Counted from the stretch's first letter, positions 49,101 through 62,140 are shown. The stretch is 64,000 bases of DNA from Lateolabrax maculatus (GCA_031216445.1 CM062210.1:14643501-14707500); one strand, 5' to 3'. Made by a program: numbers and translations. Notes: generated by a model from the letters alone, not told the origin.

Positions 49101-52100
49101 TTCACACATTTAATGCTATTTTAATGTTGCACAAAGGTTACATATCATTTGACTTGACGGTTCTTGTTGAATGCACAAGACTGTTGGTTTAAAGCTCGCT
49201 CTTATCAACAAGTATTTAGCAATTTTTGCTTCAAGTACAAGCATCTTGCTCAAGTGGAATTTTTTTTGTGTGTGTGTGGATTTCATATGGAGGCTAGAAA
49301 GAAGCTAATAATTGCAGCTTGTTAGTGTACTGCTAATTTTGAAACCCCACATGCAGAGAATCTAATGAATATCCTGCTGTATGAGTAATCCTTTCCTTTA
49401 TACAATACATCAAGGAACAAAATCAGACGTAATTATGCCAGGCTATTTACAGAGCTATAACCATCTCTTTTGAAGACAGAAAACACAGTTTTGATGTTTT
49501 TTCAAATTAAAACATCCCTTTGACAAGACAAGAGTGCAATTTTATTGAAAGCCAGAGAGGAACTCATCAAATAAGCTATTAAAATCTTAATTTGCCAGCA
49601 TGATACCCTGCTTGCACTATGATACTCTTTTTTTCATAATCATAATTCTGATCTGATTATATTATGAAGAGCTGGGTTTGATCTATGACCAGCGCCGTCC
49701 ACAGTGGCCAGGAAAGGCTTCATTGACATAGCTGTGTGCATGTGACTTTTCTCTGCTCTGCTGCCTGACCAGTTGCTTCTCTGTGAACCTCAGGGAAAAG
49801 GAACCTGACGACATGATAAATGGTCTGAAAATAGCTGAGCGGCTGGATGAATTAAATAATACAAAAACCATGTGTGACTGATGAGAGATTTAACGGTTCA
49901 GTTGTCTATAGAACCCCAAGATTAAATTGCCATTTTTAAGGAGAGGATTTGAGTGAATTAATTAAAATTGATTACTTTAGTTTAATTTAGATTTTCTAAG
50001 AAGTGAAAATACCATGTGAAGAACTCAGTCAGTCATCTGCCTGTTGAATTGCTGAGCTCATGCAATTCAAAAACAGCTCTCAAATAGAGTTACTGCAAAT
50101 GGACACTCGTGGTTTCAGTAAATTGAAAAGACATTGCTGCAATCTGCAACTCACAGCCCGTAAGTATTTGTGATAGAGGTAGAGGCAGCTAAATTGCATT
50201 GCCGCTACTCGTCCTCTCTGCAGAGGCATGGTAAACTGCTGGAAGGCTGTTACTGGCAGTTTGTTGGTGATAGTCCCTGCTATTAAGCTTGAAGAGTACT
50301 GTGCTTTTCTAGACCATAAAAACACACACTATGCAGATATGCATGCTATATGCAAACTAATATATATATATATACACAAAGAATTATCACCTGACTGTAC
50401 AGTTCCCCTCAGCTGTATGGGCGGACAGTTAGCCTGGATAACAAGACAACAAGTGAATAAGCCTATTTTCCAAAATGTCAAATTATTCCATAACATTCAT
50501 CAGGTGGCCAAACAACTCCAAATGCTAATGTTGGATCATATCTGCCGGAAGTGTAATGGGCCCTTTTTTCTTCTGATATTTTATCTGCTATCTAAATCCA
50601 GAGTGCTATTGATCTGGCCAAACTGTCACACAGCAGGATGTGGGACGCGCCGAGTTGCTATAATTCATACTCTGGCATGAATCGCTGTATAACTCAACCA
50701 AACCTCTCACATACACACTCACTCGCCGCTGATGCCAATTCTGTCCGTGTTAGATTTTTGTGATAGGTTAGTAACACCAGTTCCTCCATCCTGCTGGTGC
50801 TTAGAAGACAAACAGTTGGTACCAAGTCTCTTTGGCAGGTCTATACTCACAGTATAGAGCATTCATATTATGAATTTGTGCAAAGATTGTTAAAGCAGTG
50901 TCAAATGAAGCATAAATCCACTGTCATCTGAGGCACTGTCAGTACAAAACTTGGTTTTGGTTGAACTTTATGCTTCATCACAGTATGTATTATACAGTGT
51001 CAATTATAACACTACAGAATTATTTTAAAGAGATGGGAGCAGCCAATGTATTCTTATATAATTTTAACGTGTGCGTACAATATAAAGAAGATATAAGACA
51101 TAATAGCATGTCAGGCCAAATACTGAAAAAGACAAGATAGTCCAAGTAGATTACACCCAAACCATGGGGATAAAAGCATTTACTGGCACTATGGCAGCAG
51201 ATTTACAGTATTTTGGTTTATTAATCTGTCAGATGTGTTTGGTAATCTGGTCGTGAACTTTATAATACAAGCATAAATCAATACCCAGTAATAAACGTGA
51301 AATTTTGATCATATTTTATCATCACTGGTATTATTATTATTAGTGATTTCCATAGAGAAGCTAATTCAGGGATTTTTCCACCCTGTCAAGTATAAAAACC
51401 TGGATTCGATTTTGAAAACTGAATGACCTTTTGAGTATTTTTAATGTGAAAACTTTTACAATTGAATGTTTATCATAATAAGATATTGGCAGCATCCTTC
51501 TTTCTTTTGGTAAGTTCTTAGATAAACCAGTAACCAGTATTGGCAAGTGTTACATCCGCAATAACCGGTAAAATGTTTTGTCTTGTTGTCAGGCGCTCCA
51601 ACAGAGCTCATGATATGGTAAGTGGTTTGTTATCAACGAGTGCATGTGGGATAGTTGGTTTTGCTGATTCCTGCCGCACAGGAGCTTATGTACTCAAGAT
51701 GTGTATTTATGTTGGATGTTATACAGGAGATGTTATTTTTGGACTCGCTTGCTTGAGGCTTATTGTCAGGAGAAATGAAATGCAAGAGGAGACCTGTGGG
51801 AACCAAAGGGCTGAAAGCCAAGTTTTGAAGTCAGAGATGGAGAACTTTTAAAGAGTGCAATTTTTTTTTTTTTAGACTGCTCTATAATGTACCATAATAT
51901 TTTATTTGATGTATTGATTAGTAGAGAAAGAAGGACATGTTTTCTTTGTGCTCTGACTGAAGAAATCTTGAGAAATGATTTTCTGTCTGTGTGTGTGTCT
52001 TTATGATTCTTTAATTCCCTTTTGGACAGAGAGCAGGAAGTGGATTTAAGGTCTTGAGATAACCATACGGAAAAAGATGAGCATATGGATTTGACTTTGT

Positions 52101-55100
52101 GACCTCTGACTAGCTCTGGGATTCTGAGGCAGCAGCCTTAGCTCTCTCTTGATCCCGTCTAATAAAGCAGAGGGTGACTCAGCTGTCACCTTCAGAGCCC
52201 CTTTTATCCTGAAACGGCTTGTCTCATAGGTCCTTGTCATCTTTTAAAGTCTCTAATAGAAAAGCTTTCACTAGCCTTTTCCTTAATCGTTGGAATCCAA
52301 CATTGACAGGAATTCAATGATTGTACATTTTTGCTCTTATAATGCTTTTGCCAAATCTTTGAATGCAGTTCAGTTCAGTTTTCCATTTATGCCGCTGTGG
52401 AAACATTTCGTTTATGTGTTATTAAAATAAAAAGATGTTGCATCCACAGATAGGAAATGTGTGCATCCGTCTGTCAGACTTTGTGGAACTTCACTGTTGA
52501 AAATGTTCCTGAACAAATTTGACATGCATAAAACGTTTTCACACATGCACAATTTTTTTACAAATTCCAAATCATTTTACAAGCACAAAATATTAATGAC
52601 CCTTATTTAATTCCATGCTATTCTCTGGTATTTTGCAGACTTTGGATCACTGAATAGAAAAGTGCTCCTAACACCTATTTAGGAGACCTCTTTCCTTATT
52701 AAGATGGTTTTTCTTGCCCTTTCAAAACTATGTTGACCTGAACTTTAAATGACAGGGTGTATAATGATTCCCAAAAGGAAGCCAAAATAATTTATTCAGG
52801 TCATCACAGTGTAACTCATCTAAGACCTGTCTAAAAAGTTGGCCTTTGCAAAAAAAAAACACTCTGAAAATGTTGACGGACTCTAATGAGATGAGATTTC
52901 ACACTAGAACCAAAAATATGTACGGTAAAATCTGGTTAATTTGTAGAAAAGACTAGGCAAAGTTTTGTGCTTACATTTAAGCTGCACTATATGTTAAGCT
53001 AAGTTTCATATTTAGCGCACAGACACGATTGGTATCTTTTTTCTCATCTAACCTCTTGAGAACAAAACAAAGAGTATTTTACAAAATGTCAAACTATAAA
53101 TCTTACTGTTTTACTTAAAAAAAAAATTGTAACATAAAAGCCAAACCAAATAAAATCAGACCACAATCTACTCAAATACTTGTTCTAACTATAATATTTA
53201 GGACAGACGCACCAGGTGAAATAATCTTATCACATCAAAAACACAATTTCCAAACATCCTCACAAGTTCAAACAGGGAAGTCTCTATATTTAGCACACTA
53301 ACTTTGTAACAGTCTTTGTCCTGCAGGGCACCTTTCAAACGGATTCTCTGCTTTGTGAGTGTGGCACTTCAAAGGGATATACACCTTCCTTTGCAGCAGC
53401 ACGTTTAGCGTTGGTCATCCATAACGCTCTGCGGCAGGAACAATGAGCGGCCGTGTGCAAAAGTGTGGATCAGAGAACAGGGAGGGGAGAGAGTGAATTA
53501 GAAGTTTGTATATTGGATGCACTTTTGTATTGAGAGGTATCATTGGGAATTCACTATTCACTTCAGATGTCATTTTTCATTTCCATTGCCTCTTTCTCTG
53601 TTTTTTCTCTTTCCTACCGTCTTTATTATTTATGGAGGTTCACAGGAAAGTTCAGGATATCACCAAAGGTTGTAGGATTCATCCTGTAGGTAAGCCTCAA
53701 GCCACGCCAAGCCATTTGCATGTAGTTTTCCATCACACAGGATGGCACGGTAAAAGGCGTTGTTTACCATGCTGGTTCCTTGCTCTAAGAACTTGTTGTC
53801 TGCAACTCCTCATCTAACAGCTCACTGTGGCTGTAACTTCTTGGACAATTTACTCCCTGCAATATTTAAATGGATCCACTTTCCTCTGCAAATTTAGATA
53901 TGCAAGCATTAGTATTCAGTCAGGACATGGGCCACATGTCCATCATAAACAAACATGACATCCGTGATCACAACCACCGTTGGAGGAAAGATGGAGCAGT
54001 AATCTGAGAGGGCCAAAGGTCACAGAGAGAAGCAGAGATTTGTGTTTGTGCATCAGAAAATGTAAAGTAAGAAATAACTCTAAATGACTTCTTATTTTAT
54101 TTCTTTACAGTCAATGCCTGGATGATGAAAGGCTTGTCAGGTAAGCACATCCATCCATCCATCCATCCATCTATAACAGAAAATAAGGTGCAACTGTATC
54201 TGTCTCTGGTGAAAACTGAGTCATTGTGGCAGAAAATAGCAGCAACAGGATACAGCAAAGAAAAATAAAACTGGGAGTGAGACATATTAAAAGTGACATT
54301 TCAACCTTTCCACCGTGGGTAAAAATAAAACTTATGATGGACAGTGTGAAAAATATAAGTTCTGGCTTTATGACAGAATTTAATGAGAAAAAGAAAAATG
54401 TCTAAAGATATACAAGAATACAAGTCAAACGACAATGAACATCCATCTTTGCCATGTTTCATTTGAGTAACTATATCAGAAGTAACCCACACAAGCAGGC
54501 TTCATGACGTATAAATGCTCTGTTCTCTTTTTATTTGTGTCCTCTCAGCCACTGACAGTTTCAACATAGAGCCCACTCCCCCCCAGCCAAGGAAAGCCTG
54601 CAATGAGTCCCGTCTGCAGTGGGAGTTGGAGGTCTGCGGGGAGGACTTCAAGCGGGACATGGGTCACATAGATCCACAGTATTGGTGTAACCTCACACAT
54701 TTCATCAGGTACGACCATAGACAGTGGTTCCTCATCATGTATATAGATTGAGTCTAGATAACAGCTGTATAAATATTAATAATCGAGGTAGAGATAGAAA
54801 GGGGTTTTAAATATTGCATATTTAAAAAAAGCTGTGCATGCTATGGGAGCTGGTCCACAACTCCCTTTTGAACTGTTGATATTGGAGAGAAAAATCTTAA
54901 TATGATGATTGTAAACTGAGCTCTGAAGTTATAAGGAGCGCCTTTTTTCAGATTTCTAAAAAGATTCATGGACATTAAGCGTACCCCCACTATAAAGACT
55001 GTGGGGTGAAGTCACAAAGAAAGGATTACGGCCGCTATTGGCTCCGTCTCAAGTCCGATTCACAAAAGATATTGCGGTAATGATGTCACAGCGCAAGCAA

Positions 55101-55361
55101 AATGCAATCTGCAACTTGTATTGCGTCAGAACTGGGAGGTTAAATTGTTTAGTCAGGCGACTGAATGGCTACTACATACTCATCTAGTGAGCTGCTGCTG
55201 GTGAGTCAGTCTACCAGTGTCGGACGGATTGAGGCTGCAAAAGCCATGCAAACCTTTAGTGAACTCGCAACACTGTGTGTATAATGTCTTTTTACATCCC
55301 TACTGCATCCTGCATAGCTATGCATTTGTCTGCATCACATGTAGCAGAGACACACATTTAG

Positions 55362-55393
<32 letters not shown>

Positions 55394-58300
55394 AGTTCAG
55401 TTGGAATTGCATTATGAGGTATCTATCACTGTCTAACCTGATTTTCTGTATTCCCAAAGTACATTATTAACGGGAAGATACACTCATACTCCTTTATGTT
55501 CTTAAGCAGATTTCAGCAACCCAGTGTGGGAATAACTGCACCTGTTTGCTTGTTTCTTAAAATACGTTGTGGTGTTTTTGCTATAAAATGGTTTCCTAAT
55601 TATTCAAACAAGAGAAACAGAGAAAAGCATCCCTTCCCCTCAAGAAACAGCCCATAAATTCTGCCTGTTGGCCCAAAATAAAGTGCTGATGTTGAGAATA
55701 GAAGAGAATCTCCTCTACACACAGGATGTGACAAATTTTAAGAGTAAGATTTTCTCTGTACATTAGTTGCTCGGTGCAGCTTTAATTTGACATTGATGGA
55801 AAAGCAAATGTGCTATCAGGAAATTACACTGGATGCAGCTTTATGAGTTACTATAAGGCAAATTTGTCATTTTGTATAACAACCAGCAGAAAGCTGTGAA
55901 ACATAAAAGACATTTAGACACTGAAAAGCTGTCTATATTTTTAAGCTCTTATCTTTATCGGTCCTCTTTTCTCAAGTACTGTTGTTCTCCTGCCTGAGTG
56001 CTCTATATATGTAGTTTTAATAAGAGGTTGTCAATCCTACACGGTGGCAAAAATAAAAATAAATTGTAATCCATCTTAGCCTCCTTCTTGGATGTCTGTG
56101 GGTGGGAGAACAGCTGGAGGTTTGCTTCCCAAAACCAGATTTGTTTTCAAGAAGCATCTGAGCCCCGACCACCCATCTGTATCCGTCTTTATCCAGAGTT
56201 TCACCTCATTCCTTCCTCTAACCTTTGGCCTTTCACGTTTTTTTTTTCTTTAACTGCGGAGCCAGATGAGGGGGAGAGAGCCATGAGACTGGTTTCTTGC
56301 ACAATAACGTACACATGGGAGATTAAAATCAACGTCAAAACAATCATGTGAGTCACAGATTTGCGGGAAAAATTCAAAATATTCTAGGAAGAAGAAGCTT
56401 CATCTATCTGTCATGTGCTTTCTTTGTATTTCTTTTTTAACGTTATTTCTTTCCAGGAAAATCTGTCAGAGCTTCAGGCTGTTTTCCAGTAACACATTAT
56501 CACTGTTAGTGCTTGCCAAGTAAGTTTTCACATACAAGGAATTTACTATGGTGTATTGGTGCATGGCAATAAAACTTATAGTATATATTACTGTAATAAT
56601 TACTCTTATTATATATAATAAGATAGTAGATGAAGAAGATAAAATAGCGCAAAAAGTCAAGAAACATAAACATTACTATAAAATATAAAATAGAAATAAA
56701 ATATAATATATATAAAATAAAAGAGAATCATTTACAATACAGAAAATGAATAGGGTCCGTGTCAGTGGGGGTCCTGGGCCTTGTTGATGAGGCCAGCTGC
56801 AGATGGGAAGAAACTGTTCTTGTGGCGTGAGGTTTTGGTCCTGATGGACCGCAGCCTCCTGTCTCAAGGGGAGAGTCTCAAACTAATTGTGTCCGGGGTG
56901 GGAGGGGTCGGCCGAAGTCTTACCTGCACACCTCGGGGTCCTGGAGGCGTACGCGTCCTGCAGTTAGCACTGTAAGCGTCGGCCACCTCCGGCATGTGAT
57001 GTCAGAGGTGAGGGCCGTATACAGTTAACAGTATTAGTACCAGTTTTCAAAATAAATGAATTTGTTAATCATTAATTCAAATGTACATCAAAACGAGCAC
57101 TACGCCTTTAAGAAGATCTACATGTTAAACACTGCCCTGAATATGAAGATGGTCCATCCGTAATTCTACCACTGTGGGCTTATAGGAGAGTATCAAATGT
57201 CCAACTGACGTCACAAGCCATTAGTGTTAAAGTCAAAGTCCAAAAAGATATTTTCTGATTTTTATCAAGTTGGGTCTGAAGTCATTAAACTCACGTGCTG
57301 TGACCCTGTGGTACTAGTTTTTCACAATGAAAATAAAGTAAAATTCATTCAAAATAAGGTTCAAGTTGAAAGTCCTCCACAGATAGATAAATTATCTTAT
57401 TTTTAATAATTATAATTATTTAATTATTATAAAAAGATTATCCTTCAGACAGTTGAAGGCAGTTTAATTGTGTGTTTCTGAACCAAGGTACTATTCTTGT
57501 TCAGTATTGTCTGACTTTCACTTTGAGAAGAACAGACAGCCGCGTCTTGTTTCTTTCCTGCCTGCTGGTTCAAAAGGAACAGCATAACGCAACGCATCCA
57601 TCATGCCTATAAATAGTGAAGGATTTTTGGATCCTTTCAAGTGCTGTTTTGGTCTACCTGAAGAGCAGGATGGGTGGTGTAATGTCCGGGCTCTGTTTTT
57701 TCACATTTAGTTCATACCCTGTTGTAGTATCAATCCCTACTCACTCAAAAACTCAAATGTGATTGACAGATAAAAGAACATTAATGCCAAAAGCCAAAAT
57801 GTAGTGGGAAGCACAGCATGACTTGCCTTTCCAGCAGCTCTGCCTGCATGAGTCCACATTTTCGTGAGAGAAATGGCTCATTTGTGCGTTGTGTGTACAA
57901 TACTTAATTGACATGACTGCGGAGGATACGGGGACTTTCTAAGCAGCAGTTTACTTTGCAGCCTGGAAGACGGTGATAAGAAGGCAAGAGAGAGGGAGAG
58001 ACAGAGAGAGAGAGAGAGAGAAACATGAAGAGGCAGAGCGAAGGCACAAGAGGAACAAGAGAGTGGTGAGAAGGATCAGGCTTGGAGAGCGAGGGGCCTC
58101 ATATTTAAACAAGCAGTGACCCCTGTGACGCTTCCTCTGTTTGACAAATGAGCCGTGCCTCTCTGCAGTGATAGCTGCCGGCCAAACACTCAGCCATCAT
58201 GACTGTTATGGTTTGAAATGAGTCGGTATAAGCTTGTTGGAACACACAATAAAGGGTTTACACAGACCACTAAGAGGCTGTGTGTGTCCGCACACACGTC

Positions 58301-61236
58301 AGTCATTTACCTTTAAAAACATATTGATTTTCCGCTCGGAGCGGTTTACAGCTCAGGGAGCGGCCAGCCTTGATGTTGAGCTCACAGGAACAGGAGCAGT
58401 GGTGTTGGTCTATCTGGATCTTTTAATTTTCACTGTTAGGAATTATGGTCGGTCCGTGCACGGACCAGATGCTGCGCTGAACTCGTCAGAGCTTTTCCTT
58501 TCTGCCACTAATGACAACTAATTGACCATTTAGATGAGCAAGCCTCATTTTAAGTGGGTTATGTGGTCCACAGAACTGGCAAGAGACTGTTCCCAACAAC
58601 TGCAGGCCTGGGAGCCATGGAGGGAGAGGACGGTAAATGGCTAAATAGCTGCATTTATGTAGCACTTTATTCTAAAGCACTTTACAAGGTTTTTGCCGCC
58701 CATTCAACAGTAAGCCATTTCCACACAAATTTGGGGATCTTACCCATGGACACTCGAACATGCTGCTCTGTTTCTTGGTATGTTCAGATAAAAAGCATTT
58801 TTTTTCTCCCTGCTTCGTCTTATTCGCATGATGATTTTGGCTAAGGGAAATTTCACTGCACAAGTAACATCCTATTAAGTAAATAAGGTCCATCAAGAAG
58901 AAGCAGATACTGAATATGTTCAAGCCAACAAAAGGGAAACTGAAATGGGATGGGATCCAGCTTCACTAAAATGTATAACTAGAGGTGCATCAAATGACCT
59001 CATCAATAGTCAAAAAGTTTATAACACCTTTAAGAAACATGAATGTGCAGGGTTTTCCAACCATTAAACAGATGTGGTGGGTTATCTTTCATTTCAGAGC
59101 TACAAACCCCCAAACAGTTGAATCAGTGTGGGTTTCACACTGAGCTTCAGCTGCAACGTCTCAGGGGAAGTTAAGGATTAACAATCTCAGGGAATACTGT
59201 TACATATAAAAATGTTGAAATGAGATACTAAACACTGGCTCAGAAGATAGAGATACAGATAAAGACAAAGACAAAGTTATCAGCATCTGTATGTATGCAT
59301 GTGCTGTATGTGTTTGTGTGTGCGGCCATGTTCACAGTTATATAACACGTTCAATACCAGGTTCTTCTCTCAGTCTGTAAATCAAATGTAACCCTGGTCA
59401 AGCTATTTTTTAGCTGATTATTGTGTGTCACGACAGCTTGAAAACCTGTTAACTTCAAATGTCTGTTATTACCTTCAGTCCTGCATGCTGCATATTGATC
59501 ACTTCTACTTGAAACTCTGATATATACTGTACATCTTTTATTTTCTTCAACCCCTAAATATTCCCTCTGCTGCCATTTTCCCTAGATATTAGTAGTGACA
59601 TAAACCAAATTTTCAGATGATTTGATTTGTATTTGTGCATTGAGAAATCCTTATTTAACTTACAATTTGTTTGATAAAACACACTATTAACTTTGAGCCA
59701 TATTAAGATGACTATTTTACAACATTAATCTAAATAGTGCTGAACTTTCTAAAGAGATTTTTAGTTTCCACACGGGACATGTGAGCTTCTGTTGGTTCAA
59801 TAGAATAGTGCTGATATAATATATTACAATTGCTGAGTTCAGATTTGACAGGAAGCTTTTCTCAGCAAAACACATTTCTTATCACTGGCATGTGGTGCCT
59901 TTTTGCCACCTATGCACAGCATCCACATAATATATATGTCACCCTACAGAGAGCAGGGCTTACGTGTTTTTTAGCACTGACTTATACGTGCTGTACAGAG
60001 GGCGGCGGGTTGAAACTAATATAAAAACTAATATATTAGATATAATAGATATTAGATATATTAGAACGGCATTTTGTTCCTGGAAATGGTTTCTGTTTTC
60101 TATTGTGTCTATACTTTTGCAGTCACAATACCAGGCAGTACTTTGTGAGCTTGTTTTTCCTTTGTGCATCTCAGGCAACATACAGGTTTCCCTAACCATC
60201 TGATGGGTTGGAGCTCATTGGGTCTGTGCAAAGTTTGACAGGAAAATCTGCAGACAGTAATCTGAAGAAACTACTAAAACATTCTCTACATGTTTTCTGA
60301 AAAAAAAAAAGAAGAAGAAAAGTGCCTTCTTTGTCATTTTAATACCACAGACTGTCACTTTAGGTGAATATGATAATGATAAACAAGACATTTTATTCTC
60401 AGATTTAGAGCCAATGTGGGCATACATGCAGACAATTTAAGTGTTGCTCAATTCACTGTTCTTGTGGTGAAAATACCAAAAGCTCCTGGCTGTCAAGAAA
60501 AAAATCTGGACCTGGAAGATTGAGAATTCAGGATGGAGAAAAGAGGGATTAGTGCTAGCTGAATGGATTCATCAAAGCAGAGCTCTAAGCCTGGAAAGCT
60601 CCATGAAGGCTCTGAGCAGCCCTGAATGCCTGTTGAAATAGAGGAGAGTAGTGGACCAAAAATGGAAGTAAAAGGCAACATATCCCAAGGCACAATGATG
60701 GATTACTTACCAAATCAATGCTTCATTTAATACTACCTAAACAACAGTAGAGTTTTAAATAGTTGTGTGCTCTTCAGAGAACCTGAGGTTGATAAGTAAG
60801 GTCATCGTGAGTCTTGATAGATGGGTTACGGTTCACCGCCACTATGATATGCATCTTAGTAATTTCATACCTTGAACTATGTCCTAGTTTTTGAAAAGCT
60901 CCAGAGATACCTCTGCTAGAACAGAAAACAGTGATCTTCTTCTAATGCTGCCCTTCTCTTCTTCCCATTTTTCTCCCCAGTGAGTACCACCTTTTCACCC
61001 TCTGCACAGAGACAAAGTCTGATATCGTCCACTGCTACTGGCCAAATCCGCTGGTGGAGGGCTACATCATCCGCATACACAAGCACTTTTTCTCCAACTG
61101 CACCATGGAGCAGGTGGTATGGGTGGACCCGCCAGATGACACGCTAACCATCCTTATCCTCGTCCCTGTTTTCCTCACATTGGCCATGATCGCCCTGGTG
61201 GTCTGGTGCAGCAAGAGAAGTGATATCTTGGCTTAG
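37131..61236 (+). CDS. Receptor activity-modifying protein, RAMP3-like
   Basis: This is a single-pass accessory protein that binds class B GPCRs (calcitonin and calcitonin-receptor-like receptors), escorts them to the surface and sets their ligand choice. Coding exons are 37131-37182, 54111-54140, 54549-54708 and 60981-61236, joining in frame to 165 residues. Residues 1-28 form a hydrophobic signal peptide. The ectodomain has six cysteines (45, 57, 74, 89, 99, 121), as in RAMP1 and RAMP3, and N-glycosylation sequons at 46, 75 and 120. Motifs CYWPNPL (99-105), FFSNCT (117-122) and DPPD (130-133) match RAMP3 best. A transmembrane helix (about 135-156) and the short tail CSKRSDILA follow. The start chosen is ATG 37131 (G at -3 and +4). 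An in-frame ATG at 37065 would add 22 polar residues before the signal peptide. A fish-specific RAMP paralogue is an alternative to true ramp3. The tail lacks the C-terminal PDZ ligand of human RAMP3. Confidence 0.9.
43912..44015 (+). mobile_element. Fish interspersed repeat ('ACTGCATTTATATAG' family)
   Basis: The stretch contains GTAAATGGACTGCATTTATA, then CATTCACGGAGACTCACATT, a pattern I know as a common dispersed repeat in teleosts. A related piece is at 58645-58770. No coding capacity. Class and boundaries are uncertain. Confidence 0.55.
44470..44590 (+). mobile_element. Fish interspersed repeat with CATC-repeat head
   Basis: A (CATC)n head is followed by 'TATACCACTTATCC', 'GGAGCCAATCGCAGCTGACA' and 'GAGGCGGGGTACACCCTGGA', a very common teleost dispersed sequence. 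It lies in the first intron of the RAMP-like gene. I cannot assign its class with certainty. Confidence 0.65.
45395..45945. mobile_element. Possible dispersed repeat
   Basis: The block runs from AGAGCTGCAGTAATCAATAT to CCCATGTGGCGAAAAATAAT and ACAGCGCAGCTTTAA. Its ends resemble recurring fish non-autonomous elements and form a weak inverted match (AGCTGC against GCGCAGCT). No second copy is seen in the window, so the call is tentative. Confidence 0.3.
54111..54140 (+). other. 30-base coding exon of the RAMP-like gene (signal peptide)
   Basis: The exon is flanked by a strong acceptor (TTATTTCTTTACAG) and a strong donor (TCAG then GTAAGC). It is phase 1 at both ends and 30 nt long, so it can be included or skipped without changing frame. 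It encodes about ten residues (VNAWMMKGLS) at the end of the signal peptide. A (CATC)n tract starts eight bases after its donor, at 54148-54171. Confidence 0.7.
55362..55390. repeat. (CA)n microsatellite
   Basis: About 14 perfect AC units lie in the last intron of the RAMP-like gene. Confidence 0.95.
56750..56990 (+). mobile_element. GC-richer dispersed repeat fragment
   Basis: The stretch contains TGATGAGGCCAGCTGCAGAT, GGGTGGGAGGGGTCGGCC and CACACCTCGGGGTCCTGGAG, a sequence I recall as recurring in teleost genomes. Its composition differs sharply from the AT-rich intron around it. Family not identified. Confidence 0.5.
57986..58021. repeat. (GA)n microsatellite
   Basis: An interrupted AG-repeat tract lies in the last intron of the RAMP-like gene. 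Confidence 0.85.
58645..58770 (+). mobile_element. Second copy of the 'GCATTTATGTAGC' dispersed repeat
   Basis: GCTGCATTTATGTAGCACTT, then AAAGCACTTTACAAGG, then GGGGATCTTACCCATGGACA. This is the same type of teleost repeat as at 43912-44015, with a different portion preserved. Confidence 0.55.
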
Positions 61237-61554
61237 AAGGAGAGGGTGGAAAAGAAGAGGGAAAAGGACTGAGGTCACGGCTCCAACCTCTTCTCTAAAA
61301 CCATACTGTACAAAGGAGTGCGCAGAGGTTTCGGGAGACTGCTTCAATTGGTCAAATTACCCCATGTGACACTGCAAACCACTTAAACCTCCCGTGGAAA
61401 TGAGGAAAGTAGTGCCTGGTAGTACAAAGTGGTATTTTTCTTTAATATTTTAATATATTATGTGTATCACTCAACATGTTCAACTGCTCAACAGGCATTT
61501 TTAGCACAGAATTTGAATGTGCTGTTGCACATCTGAGGTGTTGGTGCTTAACAG

Positions 61555-62140
61555 TAGAATTTGAGGGAAACACACTTATTTGCTTCCTTGCACAGTTAAT
61601 ATGTAGCAGTTTAGCATTATGAGTGAAAACAGGAGGAAACAGCTAGCCTGGCGCTGTCCAAATGTATTTTAAAAAAATAATCTCTATCTCATTAACACAT
61701 TATATCATGTTTGTTGAATTTGTACAACAACCAAAGGTGAGGAGCAGTAGTCAAGTACTTCCTTGAGACACTGTAAGACTGCCTGGATACTAGCAGAGAC
61801 TCCACATAACCAAGAAATAGTATGCCGCATAACCCCCCGTAAAACCACAACTTTTCGCTTTTACGGTTTGGTTTTTGTTCAAATTAAAAAATCTGGATAA
61901 AACGTATTCATTAGTGAGATTTAGTGATACTGGTAGGTGGATTTTGTTACCTTTGGACAGAGCCAAGCTGGCTGTTTCCCTCTATTTCCAGTCTTAAGCC
62001 AAGCCGAGTTAACCAGCTGCTTACAATAGCCTCTTTTTTGGCGTACAGATATGAGTGGTGTCAGTTTTCTCATTATACTCTACAACAAGAAAGCGAATAA
62101 GCAGATTTCCCTCATTGTCTAACTATTCCTTCAAACACAG
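61555..62140. mobile_element. Near-complete foldback element in the RAMP-like 3'UTR
   Basis: The left arm (about 61555-61680) has GGAAACAGCTAGCCTGGCGC. The right arm (about 61955-62140) has the reverse-oriented equivalents: AAGCTGGCTGTTTCCC, CCAGTCTTAAGCCAAGC and AAAGCGAATAAGCAGATTTC. The middle holds CCCCGTAAAACCACAAC. The result is an imperfect palindrome of about 0.58 kb inside the transcribed 3'UTR, related to the copies at 5237 and 14795. No open reading frame of interest. Confidence 0.7.

Larger units (their letters stand above)
37183..54110 (+). other. First intron of the RAMP-like gene, about 16.9 kb
   Basis: This is a long intron between the signal-peptide exon (donor GTGAGT after 37182) and the 30-base exon at 54111. 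Open frames inside, including one of 150 codons at 50228-50680, have no family resemblance and no supporting splice sites. It contains fish interspersed repeats (listed separately), short microsatellites and a 9-base G run near 43000. Long introns of this kind often hold enhancers, but none can be identified here. Confidence 0.7.
54709..60980 (+). other. Last intron of the RAMP-like gene, about 6.3 kb
   Basis: Runs from the GTACGA donor after 54708 to the TTTTTCTCCCCAG acceptor before 60981. No internal exon is supported. It contains dispersed-repeat pieces (56750-56990, 58645-58770), CA and GA microsatellites and an AT-rich palindromic stretch at 60018-60065 built from TTAGATAT-type units. 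Confidence 0.7.

Noticed and set aside
50228..50680. Plus-strand open frame of 150 codons inside the RAMP-like intron
   Set aside because: No family resemblance, no codon periodicity visible by eye, no flanking splice logic, and random composition with an (AT)-repeat-derived stretch.
53648..53691. Possible extra RAMP exon between TTCACAG and GTAAGC
   Set aside because: The splice sites look good, but the 44 nt piece entered in phase 1 runs into TAG at its end and would truncate the protein. The 30 nt exon at 54111 fits instead.
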